Positions 36,872 through 44,858 of a stretch of 64,000 bases of DNA are shown in pieces. Under the pieces are notes generated by a model, which saw only the letters and a list, made by a program, of their open reading frames with translations, did no database searches and had not been told where the DNA came from. Within the stretch, counting starts at the first letter, position 1. Each line of letters begins with the position of its first letter. A program made the translations under genes and the position numbers. Source of the DNA: Planctomycetota bacterium (GTDB taxonomy: Bacteria > Planctomycetota > Phycisphaerae > Phycisphaerales > UBA5793); assembly GCA_013112555.1 (NCBI GenBank), contig JABFGK010000002.1:868001-932000 (forward strand), written 5' to 3'.

Positions 36872-37753
36872 CTATCCAACTTCCTTACTTGCCTTCTCGG
36901 TGTCCCGCTTCTTCATCTTGCCGTCACCGCCACCGCCGCCGCTGTTTGCCAACTCATATCCTACCGGAACATCAGGCTGCTCGAACTTCCGTTTGGCAAA
37001 TGGCATCACCTTTTCATACCACAAGCGCTTGCGGAAGTACGTCGGGTACTTATACACGCGGCGCCCGGCAAACGGCGCAGCCGTCTCATCGGCCCACGTC
37101 TCCCACGCCGGCGTGTCATATCGGTAATACTCGCCGGTGAGCGTGCGCAGTGAGCGGGCTGCCTCAAAGTTCACCGTCAGTGATTGATCGTCGATCGCGA
37201 CAATCAGCCCCTCAAGCACACGCGGCTCGGCATATTGCCCCAATGCCACTGCCGCGGCCGCTCTCGTATCAGGATCAGGGTCTCGCGCCAGCACGATCAA
37301 CAACGCTTCCACTGCCTGCGGATCATGAATGCGCTGCAGCCCTTTGGTCGCCTCCCACCGCACCATCTGGGAGTTGTCGGCCAGCAGATTGATCAGCCGC
37401 TGGGCATCCTCCACCTCGCCGTGCATGGCCAGCCCGTGCGCTGCGGCCGCTCGTACCATCGGGTCCGTGTCGGTCATGGCCTCGCGATACACCTTCAGAT
37501 ACGGGGCTTCGCCGCCGAACGGGGCATTACTGATCAACATCATGCCCAGCCGACGCTGTTCCGGGTCGGCCGAGAACATCCAGTTGGCAGCCTCGCTTGG
37601 GGTCGGCATGGTAAACGGCTCGATGAAAACCTCTTTGAAATCATCTCCAACCGCCCCGCAGCCCCCCACTGCCACCAGCACAGACGCCCCCAGCGCCAGA
37701 CCGGCAAGCAAACATCCGCCACCCCGTACCATTTCCATCCAACGCCTCGTCAT
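36872..37753 (-). CDS. HEAT-repeat lipoprotein
   Basis: 293 residues. A signal peptide with lipobox VAVGGC (Cys near residue 32) predicts lipid anchoring. Residues about 55-205 contain HEAT/PBS-lyase-type repeats (DPMVRAAAAHGLAMHGEVED, NSQMVRWEATKGLQRIHDP, DPDTRAAAAVALGQYAEP). This is followed by a basic C-terminal region (YKYPTYFRKRLWYEKVMPF) and a Gly-rich tail (NSGGGGGDGKMKKRDTEK). It probably serves as a protein-interaction scaffold on the membrane. A second HEAT lipoprotein occurs at 56.5 kb next to lnt. Confidence 0.85.
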   Translation of the reverse strand: MTRRWMEMVRGGGCLLAGLALGASVLVAVGGCGAVGDDFKEVFIEPFTMPTPSEAANWMFSADPEQRRLGMMLISNAPFGGEAPYLKVYREAMTDTDPMVRAAAAHGLAMHGEVEDAQRLINLLADNSQMVRWEATKGLQRIHDPQAVEALLIVLARDPDPDTRAAAAVALGQYAEPRVLEGLIVAIDDQSLTVNFEAARSLRTLTGEYYRYDTPAWETWADETAAPFAGRRVYKYPTYFRKRLWYEKVMPFAKRKFEQPDVPVGYELANSGGGGGDGKMKKRDTEKASKEVG

Positions 37754-37948
37754 GACAATGCCTCCGGGTCACCAGGCAATGATGTATCGCCGCACTATCC
37801 TAGACGGTTTGCCTGTCTCAAGTGAACCGGATCAGCCAAAGCAGACCGAACGCCGATGATTCGTCCAGGCTGACGCTCGCTCGTACCATCGCATGGCCAT
37901 GCACCACAAAAACCGGCCCAACCGAGGAAGCACGGGAACCAACGCAGC

Positions 37949-39196
37949 ATGTCATCCCCAAAAACCATCGAATATCGCAAGCTTGACAACGGATTGACAC
38001 TGATTTTTGAGCCGATGCCGGGCGTGAAATCGGCTGCCATGTCCTGGCTGTTCCCGGTCGGCAGTGCGGCCGATCCTGCCGGCGCCGAAGGTGCTGCCAC
38101 CCTGTTGTCCGAATGGGTTCTGCGCGGGGCAGGCGATCTTGACGCCCGGGGTCACTCCGAAGCGCTCGATCGCCTGGGCGTGCAGCGAGCCTGCCGGGTC
38201 GAAGGCTACCACACACGACTGTCGGCCACCATGATCGGCACTCGCACCATCGAAGCGCTTCCACTGCTGACCGATATCGTCCTGCGCCCACAACTGACAG
38301 ACGACCATCTCGAGCCGGCCCGCGACCTGGCACTGCAGGCACTTGACAGCCTGAAAGATGAGCCGCAACACCGGGTCATGCTCAACCTCAAAAAGGAACA
38401 CTTCCCCCCGCCCTTTGACCGCTCAGGCATGGGAACGATCGATGACATCACATCGGTCACCGCTGACACATTGCGATCACATTGGCTCAACCGTGCAGTC
38501 CCAACCGGGAGCACGCTCGGATTTGCCGGCGACATCGACCCCGATGCAATCACCGCGACACTGAACGAACTCCTGACCGACTGGCACGGCTCAACATCAG
38601 AGCCCGAGCCGACCGATGACCCGACCCGGCAATATGTACACGAACCCGAAGAGTCCGCACAGACGCACATCGCGGTTGCACATGATGCACCGCCCGAGCC
38701 GGACGATGACAGTATCCTGCAGCGTGTTGCGACTGCGGCCCTGAGTGGCGGGATGGCCGGCCGACTCTTCACCGAAGTGCGCGAAAAGCGATCGCTGTGT
38801 TACTCCGTCAGCGCGTCCTATGCCGCCGGCCGTGATCGCGGGGCCATCCTTGCCTATGTCGGCACCACGCCCAAACGTGCCCAGGAAGCCAACGATGTCC
38901 TGATCGAGCAACTTGGGCTGATGGCTCAGGGCATCGACGAAGACGAGTTTGCCCGCGCTGTGGTCGGCCTCAAGTCCCGATTGGTCATGCACGGCGAGTC
39001 AACCGCAGCCCGTGCCGCAGCGCTCGTACACGACCACTTCGTCGTCGGGCGTGCCAGATCACTCGACGAACTGGCAGCCAGACTCGAGGCCGTCACCCTC
39101 CCCCAGATCAATGACTTCCTGGCCGCTCACCCTGCCGAAATCTACACGACCTGCTCAATCGGCCCCGATCCACTCAAGAGTATTGTGTCGCAATAA
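37949..39196 (+). CDS. M16-family peptidase homologue lacking the zinc site
   Basis: 415 residues with the M16 fold: KLDNGLTLIFEPMPGVKSAA at the start and RLFTEVREKRSLCYSVSASY in the C-terminal half, the R/Y pair typical of M16. Where the inverzincin HxxEH should be (about residues 46-62), the sequence is GAEGAATLLSEWVLRGAG, with no His. Such proteins act as the inactive partner of a catalytic M16 subunit or as structural proteins (cf. PqqF/MPP alpha-type subunits). No active M16 gene is in this window. It is predicted to be cytoplasmic since no signal peptide is visible. Confidence 0.88.
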   Translation: MSSPKTIEYRKLDNGLTLIFEPMPGVKSAAMSWLFPVGSAADPAGAEGAATLLSEWVLRGAGDLDARGHSEALDRLGVQRACRVEGYHTRLSATMIGTRTIEALPLLTDIVLRPQLTDDHLEPARDLALQALDSLKDEPQHRVMLNLKKEHFPPPFDRSGMGTIDDITSVTADTLRSHWLNRAVPTGSTLGFAGDIDPDAITATLNELLTDWHGSTSEPEPTDDPTRQYVHEPEESAQTHIAVAHDAPPEPDDDSILQRVATAALSGGMAGRLFTEVREKRSLCYSVSASYAAGRDRGAILAYVGTTPKRAQEANDVLIEQLGLMAQGIDEDEFARAVVGLKSRLVMHGESTAARAAALVHDHFVVGRARSLDELAARLEAVTLPQINDFLAAHPAEIYTTCSIGPDPLKSIVSQ

Positions 39197-39646
39197 TCTT
39201 ATGTGTACGCCGCGTATTCTTGTCGTAATTTAGGCCCGTGCGGGCTCACGTGTGTCAATCTGCGTAATTTACGGACGATCTGACGTGTCTTTTTCCGAAT
39301 ACATAAGTAGACAATAGAGGCTCGGATAGGTTTCAGAAGATGGCTTCAATGCCAACCACGAGCAGATTGCAAACGGTCACGCTCTTCAATTGATTCCTTC
39401 TTCCTCACCGCCCTCGCATTACGAAAGTGATCGAGGGCGGTTTCAATGACGGGAGAGTGTGTTATGGTCTGGCAGTTCATTACCGTCTGCACCGGTCGAA
39501 TCACACTAGTTGACGTACCATAAACCTGCACAGGCGCTGTGAGTTGAATTGACTATCCGGACCAAACCCCCAACCCCGGTCAGACCAACGCGGGAGCGAG
39601 TCCACTGCAGGTCTTTCTCATCATCCTGATCGCAGCCGTTTACTTC
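39197..39646. other. Intergenic stretch between M16 and M48 genes
   Basis: The first 350 bases hold no convincing gene. A 10-bp inverted repeat ACCGCCCTCG/CGAGGGCGGT (39407-39441) resembles a terminator stem but has only a weak T-run. From 39548 onward the frame of the M48 gene is already open and looks coding (see that entry). Confidence 0.4.
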
Positions 39647-41191
39647 GTGCGCGAAGTCCGGTTCCCTGATGCGCTGTCATCGCTGTCGCGCCTGCTCGGG
39701 CCGGACGGATGCCTCGGGCTCGGAACCGCGCTGTATGTCATGCTTGGCTGGTTCATGGGGTCGATCGCCGTCTCGCTCACACGCCGACTCGACCGAACCG
39801 GAAACCCGCGAGCCATCAGAGCGCTGGACCGAGCGACCACGTTGTACTACCCCGTGGTCCTGGCGATACACCTGTTTAATGTCTACATCCTCGATTGGCT
39901 CGGCCAGGTGCGATCACTGATCGGCGATGTGCTTCTGCTCGACGAGTTTCTCGTGCTGCTGCTGCCGCTGGTCAGCATCGTGGCCTTGTGGATGATGCAG
40001 TACCCGATCATCCGGCGGGTGCGCGAAGCATCGCTCATACGAAAATGCGATGCCGGCGAACCGGTCTACCCCATCTGGACAATGTCGCAGTACGTCATCG
40101 CTCAGGCTCGCATGCACTTTGCCCTGCTCCTGCTTCCGATCCTGCTGGTCCTGACCTGGGGAGAGGCGATTGACTTCTGGTGGCCCTTTGAAAACGGCGT
40201 CGGCCCCGTCTCGGCCCAGGCCGCCCAATATGGCACCATGTTCCTCGGGGTGGCAGTCCTGTTTACATTGGCACCCGTCCTTATTAATTGGCTGTGGGAC
40301 ACCGTGCCGCTGGCCCCGGGAGAACTCCGCAGCCGGCTGGAACACCTCTGCGTCCGCCATCGCATCCGCGTCCGGCGCATCCTTGTCTGGCGCACCGGCG
40401 GTGCCGTCGTCAACGCCGCCGTCATGGGCGTCTTTGCTGCCGTTCGATATGTGCTGATGACCGATGCGCTGCTCGATTCCATGAACGACGATGAGACCGA
40501 GGCGGTCATGGCCCATGAGATCGGCCACGTTCGCCGCCACCACCTCCCCTGGCTCGCATTGATCATGCTGTCCCTGTTCTTTTTCACCGGGACGCTGGCA
40601 ACCTGGGGGATCAATACCATCGCACAGGCAGCCTATCCCCAATCGTCAACGACCGCATATGGCGAATACGCCTCGGAATCAGCAACGGCCGATGTCTGGG
40701 ATCGCGTGTTGCACAATCTGTCAGAATGGGTGCTCGCGCCGAACGAGCAACTCCCCGCTGCCCAGGCCGACGCAAACACGGCCGGGCGGATCCTCATGTG
40801 GCTGGAACTCGGTTCCGCCGGCGCCAGCCTCGTCGTTGCCCTGCTTGCCTTCGGCTGGGTCAGTCGACGATTTGAACGACAGGCCGACACCTTTGCGGTA
40901 CAGCATCTCTCCGGCATGGGGCGCGCGTCAGACCAGGATGTTCTGATCACGCCCGAGGCAACCTACTGCATGTGCCGCGCGCTGACAACCGTATCCGAAC
41001 AAAGCCACACATCACTCACGCGCAAGAGTTGGCGCCACGGATCAATGGCCTGGAGACTGGCCTATCTCATGACGCTGCCGGGCACACCCTGCAACCAGGT
41101 CAGCGTCGACCGGCAAGTGCGCCGGATCAAACTGGGCGCACTGGTGCTACTGATTCTGTCCGCCGTGACCTCGTACTTCATCGTGGTATAA
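39647..41191 (+). CDS. Membrane-bound M48-family zinc metalloprotease
   Basis: 514 residues from a GTG at 39647. About seven hydrophobic segments surround the catalytic site AVMAHEIGHVRRHH (HEIGH near residue 290), and RRFERQADTFAVQHL supplies the third zinc ligand Glu, as in Ste24/HtpX-type enzymes. The frame is open back to 39548 with no ATG/GTG/TTG, and translates as a plausible further membrane segment (SPLQVFLIILIAAVYFV). The true start may therefore be the ATT at 39548 or lie beyond a frame break at the TGA at 39545. It is likely to cleave misfolded or specific membrane proteins. It stands alone, convergent with mqnD. Confidence 0.87.
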   Translation: MREVRFPDALSSLSRLLGPDGCLGLGTALYVMLGWFMGSIAVSLTRRLDRTGNPRAIRALDRATTLYYPVVLAIHLFNVYILDWLGQVRSLIGDVLLLDEFLVLLLPLVSIVALWMMQYPIIRRVREASLIRKCDAGEPVYPIWTMSQYVIAQARMHFALLLLPILLVLTWGEAIDFWWPFENGVGPVSAQAAQYGTMFLGVAVLFTLAPVLINWLWDTVPLAPGELRSRLEHLCVRHRIRVRRILVWRTGGAVVNAAVMGVFAAVRYVLMTDALLDSMNDDETEAVMAHEIGHVRRHHLPWLALIMLSLFFFTGTLATWGINTIAQAAYPQSSTTAYGEYASESATADVWDRVLHNLSEWVLAPNEQLPAAQADANTAGRILMWLELGSAGASLVVALLAFGWVSRRFERQADTFAVQHLSGMGRASDQDVLITPEATYCMCRALTTVSEQSHTSLTRKSWRHGSMAWRLAYLMTLPGTPCNQVSVDRQVRRIKLGALVLLILSAVTSYFIVV

Positions 41192-41234
41192 CGGTGTCGC
41201 GCATGCAGACACAAGTCGATTGCGTGAAATGCAA

Positions 41235-42188
41235 TCATGCCGGCGTGATGATCGTCACCGCTGCCTCCGGGCACAAGCCTGCCTCGGCCGCCTCGTGCAG
41301 GAATCGCCGAACTCCCTCGCGCCCCTGTTCGCCGTAGTCGATGGTGTGTTTATTCACATACATCGACACAAACTGCTCGGCCAGTGCTCGATCAAGCCCA
41401 CGCCCAAATTTCAAGGCGTAATCAATGGCCTGGTCTCGATGCTCCAAGGCATATGCAATCGAACTCGACAATGTCGTCGTCACCTCACGCAGCGTGCCCG
41501 GCCCGTGCTGCGCTTCCAGATCGAGCCGAATTGTGTTCGCACCCAATGGTAAAGGTGTCCCCGAATGCGCCCCCCACCACTGTCCCATGTCTTGCAATAA
41601 GACGAGCCCGTACTGCTCGAACGTGAGTTGCCCTTCGTGAATGACCAATCCGGCATCAAACTCGCCGTCGGCCACACGTGGCAGAATCTCGTCAAACGGG
41701 ACCGGCTCAGCCGTCACCGCATCCGGCGCGATCCGGGCTTCGGCCTGCATCATCAGTCGCATTGCCAGCCATGCGCTGGTCCGCTCACCCGGGATTGCCA
41801 GCCGAATCGATCGGCCATCGGACCCACCGACCCACCGCGATACCGCTGCTGCCGACTCCGGTACCGCATCCCCCAGCACATCCCTTCGCGCCACCAGCCG
41901 CGGCCCATACCCACTGCCCATCGAGGCCCCGCACGAGGTCAGTGCATATCGGTCGGCAATGTACGGGTACTGGGCCGTCGAGATGGCTGTGATCTCCAAC
42001 TCAGCCGATTGCTGTGCCTTCTGGTTCAGCGTCTCAATATCGAGTGCCACAGCCTCGAATGCAAAGCGCCCGGTATCGATCAGCGGCCCGCATTCACCTT
42101 CGATCCCAGTCAACGGGAACCACATGAAGGCATCATCCGGGTCCGGTGAGTGCCCGATCCGCAGGACCGGTCGATCCGTGGTGTGCAT
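41235..42188 (-). CDS. mqnD: 1,4-dihydroxy-6-naphthoate synthase (MqnD), futalosine menaquinone pathway
   Basis: 317 residues from MHTTDRPVLRIGHSPDPDD; GGAGG eight bases upstream selects this ATG over one at 42224. The MqnD signature HSPDPDDAFMWFPL is present, followed by DIETLNQKAQQSAELEITAI, PGERTSAWLAMRLM and GLVIHEGQLTFEQYGL (catalytic-site His), all in the periplasmic-binding-protein-like fold. The enzyme converts cyclic dehypoxanthinyl futalosine to dihydroxynaphthoate. It indicates menaquinone synthesis by the futalosine route. No other mqn genes are visible here. It overlaps no neighbour and is divergent from the ABC exporter with 127 bases between. Confidence 0.92.
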   Translation of the reverse strand: MHTTDRPVLRIGHSPDPDDAFMWFPLTGIEGECGPLIDTGRFAFEAVALDIETLNQKAQQSAELEITAISTAQYPYIADRYALTSCGASMGSGYGPRLVARRDVLGDAVPESAAAVSRWVGGSDGRSIRLAIPGERTSAWLAMRLMMQAEARIAPDAVTAEPVPFDEILPRVADGEFDAGLVIHEGQLTFEQYGLVLLQDMGQWWGAHSGTPLPLGANTIRLDLEAQHGPGTLREVTTTLSSSIAYALEHRDQAIDYALKFGRGLDRALAEQFVSMYVNKHTIDYGEQGREGVRRFLHEAAEAGLCPEAAVTIITPA

Positions 42189-42315
42189 GTCATTGGCCTC
42201 CGACTCGGTCTGTTTCGTACTCATCAGCCCACTGTATGCCCTTGAAACGCCTGATCCTGCCCCCAAATCCCCAAACCGGCCCGGTTGTGTCGCAATCCGG
42301 CCTCGGGACGCGATA

Positions 42316-44193
42316 ATGACCGCTATGGATCACTTCTGGCGTTTTGCCAAATACATGCTGCGGTATCGAGGAGCCCTTGTGCTGGCATTGATCGGTGCCC
42401 TGCTGTCCAGTGCCTGCTTCGGCTTTGGGATCACTGCCTTCAAGCCGATCATGGAGGCCCTGCTCGGGGCAGACAGTAAGTCTTTACATGACTGGGCCTT
42501 GCATCTGGATGATTCGTCAGGAGGGTGGCTGCCGGATTCGCTCGTAAGGGCAATGCCGACTACAAGGCTCGGCAGCGTGATTCTCGTGCTGGTGGGGCTG
42601 ATGATCCTGACGGCCATCGGGGCCACCGGAAAGTACCTGCACAACTACTATGCCATGGACGCAGCCATGCGGGCCATTGCCAATATCCGTAAGGCTGCCT
42701 TCTATCGCATCGTCCACCTGCCGCTCAAAACCGTCGTCTCCACCGGGACGATGGACCAGATCAGCCGCATCATCCGTGATGCCAACCAGTTACGAAATGG
42801 GTTCGTGGCCCTTACCAGTAAGGCCGTCGGCGAAGGCCTCAAGGGGACCGCAGCCCTGATCGTTGCGTTTGCTTCGGACTGGAAACTGTGCCTGCTGGCC
42901 GTGCTGGGAGCCCCCCTGCTCGTACTCACCGTGCGCCTCTTCAGCCGCCGGGTTCAAAAAGCGAGCAAACGCGCCCTGAGCCGATCCGCTTCTCTGCTGG
43001 CACTCGTCACGCAATCCATGCAGGGCATCCGAGTCGTCAAGGTTCACACGGCCGAACGACATGAGGTCGGCCGCTTCAGCCGCACAAACAAGGCACTGCT
43101 GGCCGAAGAGTTGGCAATGCGCCAGGCCAAGGCGATGGCTTCCCCGGTCGTTGAAACCATGACCGTATTCGGGGTGTGTGTTCTTGCTGCGTTGACAGCC
43201 TGGTATATCACCGGCAGCACCGAAATCACCGGGACCGATGCCCTGTTTACGCTCTTCGCACTCGGGGTGGCCGGCGCCACCGTGCGACCACTCACGCAAC
43301 TATCGACCGACATCCACGAATCTGCCGCTGCTGCCGATCGTCTCGGCGCGCTGCTCGATCAGGAAATCGAACGCTCGCGCGGCGACAAAAAGCCCCGCCT
43401 CGCCCCTCACACACAATCAATCGCATTCCGCGGCGTCCGCTATACCTATCCGGGCGCAGAACACCCGGCCATCGACCGCGTTGACCTCGTTATCAGTCAT
43501 GGCGAAACAGTCGCGTTTGTCGGGCCCAACGGCTCAGGCAAGACCACACTGCTCAGTTTCATCCCGCGACTGTTTAATCCTGATGAAGGCGTTGTCGAGA
43601 TTGATGGCGTGAACATCTCGGCCGTTTCCCGACGCAGCCTGCGACGACAGATCGGCGTCGTGACGCAGGAAACCGTCGTGTTCAACGATTCGATTGCAAG
43701 CAACATTGCCTACGGTTGTGAGAACGGCGGCACGCGCGAACAGATCGAACTGGCTGCCCGGCAGGCGTTTGCCGACCCCTTCATCCAGGCCAAGCCGGAG
43801 GGGTATGACACGGTCGTCGGCGAACAGGGAACCACGCTGTCCGGGGGCGAACGCCAGAAACTCGCCATTGCCCGCGCTATTTTGCGCAATCCACAGATAC
43901 TCATCTTGGATGAAGCCACGAGCATGATCGACGCCGACAGCGAAGCCCAGATCGCTGCCGCATTGGCCGAGTTTTCGCGCAATCGCACCGCGCTCGTCAT
44001 TGCGCATCGGCTCAGCACGGTGATCAACGCCGACCGTATCGTCGTCATGAGCGCCGGCAGAATCCTCGACGTCGGCAAGCACGATGAACTCCTTGCCCGC
44101 TGCGAACTCTACCAGCAACTCTGCCGGACTCAGATGGGCATGAGTAATGGAAATGAGACGGCGAATAGGGATGACATACGCCCCCCCAGTTAG
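42316..44193 (+). CDS. ABC exporter, fused membrane and ATPase domains (MsbA-like)
   Basis: 625 residues from the ATG at 42316; the upstream open frame is a shadow of mqnD. The membrane domain (about 1-340) has six segments and ends in the coupling region. The ATPase domain has Walker A GPNGSGKTTLLSF (about 405), Q-loop VVTQETVVF, signature LSGGERQKLAIARAIL (about 508), Walker B ILILDEATSMID (about 527) and H-loop IAHRLSTV. Homologues export lipids, lipid A, peptides or drugs as dimers. It is a single gene with no partner subunit. Its stop codon TAG lies inside the first module of a large repeat cluster, so the repeat arrived at or replaced the 3' end. Confidence 0.94.
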   Translation: MTAMDHFWRFAKYMLRYRGALVLALIGALLSSACFGFGITAFKPIMEALLGADSKSLHDWALHLDDSSGGWLPDSLVRAMPTTRLGSVILVLVGLMILTAIGATGKYLHNYYAMDAAMRAIANIRKAAFYRIVHLPLKTVVSTGTMDQISRIIRDANQLRNGFVALTSKAVGEGLKGTAALIVAFASDWKLCLLAVLGAPLLVLTVRLFSRRVQKASKRALSRSASLLALVTQSMQGIRVVKVHTAERHEVGRFSRTNKALLAEELAMRQAKAMASPVVETMTVFGVCVLAALTAWYITGSTEITGTDALFTLFALGVAGATVRPLTQLSTDIHESAAAADRLGALLDQEIERSRGDKKPRLAPHTQSIAFRGVRYTYPGAEHPAIDRVDLVISHGETVAFVGPNGSGKTTLLSFIPRLFNPDEGVVEIDGVNISAVSRRSLRRQIGVVTQETVVFNDSIASNIAYGCENGGTREQIELAARQAFADPFIQAKPEGYDTVVGEQGTTLSGGERQKLAIARAILRNPQILILDEATSMIDADSEAQIAAALAEFSRNRTALVIAHRLSTVINADRIVVMSAGRILDVGKHDELLARCELYQQLCRTQMGMSNGNETANRDDIRPPS

Positions 44194-44706
44194 CCCCCGG
44201 CTCTGCCGGGGGAATGATGCGCAAGCATCATGCAATACCTATCCTCCGTCATTCCCCCCCTCTTCTCCGTCATTCCCGCGCACGCGGGAATCCATCCTCT
44301 CCGATCTTCTTCCTCCCCTCCGTCATCCCCCTCCTCTCCTCCGTCATTCCCGCGCACGCGGGAATCCATCTTCTCCTTCTCTTATTACCGCCACCACCGG
44401 TGGCGGCTTTGTGACACCCTCCCGGATCGCCAATCTCCCGATTGGCACTCTTATCCGTCATCCCGGCGCAGGCCGGGATCCAGGCACATCAATGTGATCC
44501 GCACGGTTTTCCTGCCGGATCTTCCGCTCAAAGCAGCGTTGATCCGGCCTACTTCTTCTCCGTCATTTCCCCTCCCTCTTCCGTCATTCCCGCGCACGCG
44601 GGAATCCATCCTCTCCGATCTTCTTCCTCTCCTCCGTCATTCCCGCGCACGCGGGAATCCATCCTCTCTTCTTCCTCTTACCGCCACCACCGGTGGCGGC
44701 TTTGTG
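44189..44706. repeat. Largest mosaic repeat cluster: about ten hairpin modules
   Basis: In order: CCCCCGGCTCTGCCGGGGG plus ATGATGCGCAAGCATCAT (from 44190); ATTCCCGCGCACGCGGGAAT twice (44272-44291, 44346-44365); CCGCCACCACCGGTGGCGG plus CTTT (44388-44410); GCCAATCTCCCGATTGGC (about 44428-44445); ATCCCGGCGCAGGCCGGGAT (about 44459-44478); the long GCCGGATC/GATCCGGC module (about 44475-44556); ATTCCCGCGCACGCGGGAAT twice more (44586-44605, about 44639-44658); and CCGCCACCACCGGTGGCGG plus CTTT again (44681-44703). Spacers are pyrimidine-rich (TCCTCT-like). The 152 bases to the next gene (44707-44858) hold no module. Confidence 0.95.
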
Positions 44707-44858
44707 AGCGCCCCCCCTCACTCGCCCCCTGCCGCATTATCCGACTTCTTTGTCCAATATGGCCCGGTGCTGCCGATACTCAATTTGTCCCACGCCATCG
44801 CGCCACACGACATGGGACACGCATCAATGAAGAAGTGCATCCCAAAGGAGCGTACACC

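Noticed and set aside
41641-42315. N-terminal extension of the ABC exporter frame
   Set aside because: The added 225 residues are the antisense of mqnD and not family-like; the ATG at 42316 fits exporter N-termini.
44260-44703. Tandem hairpins resembling a CRISPR array
   Set aside because: Spacing is irregular, several different modules are mixed, there are no unique spacers of constant length and no cas genes.
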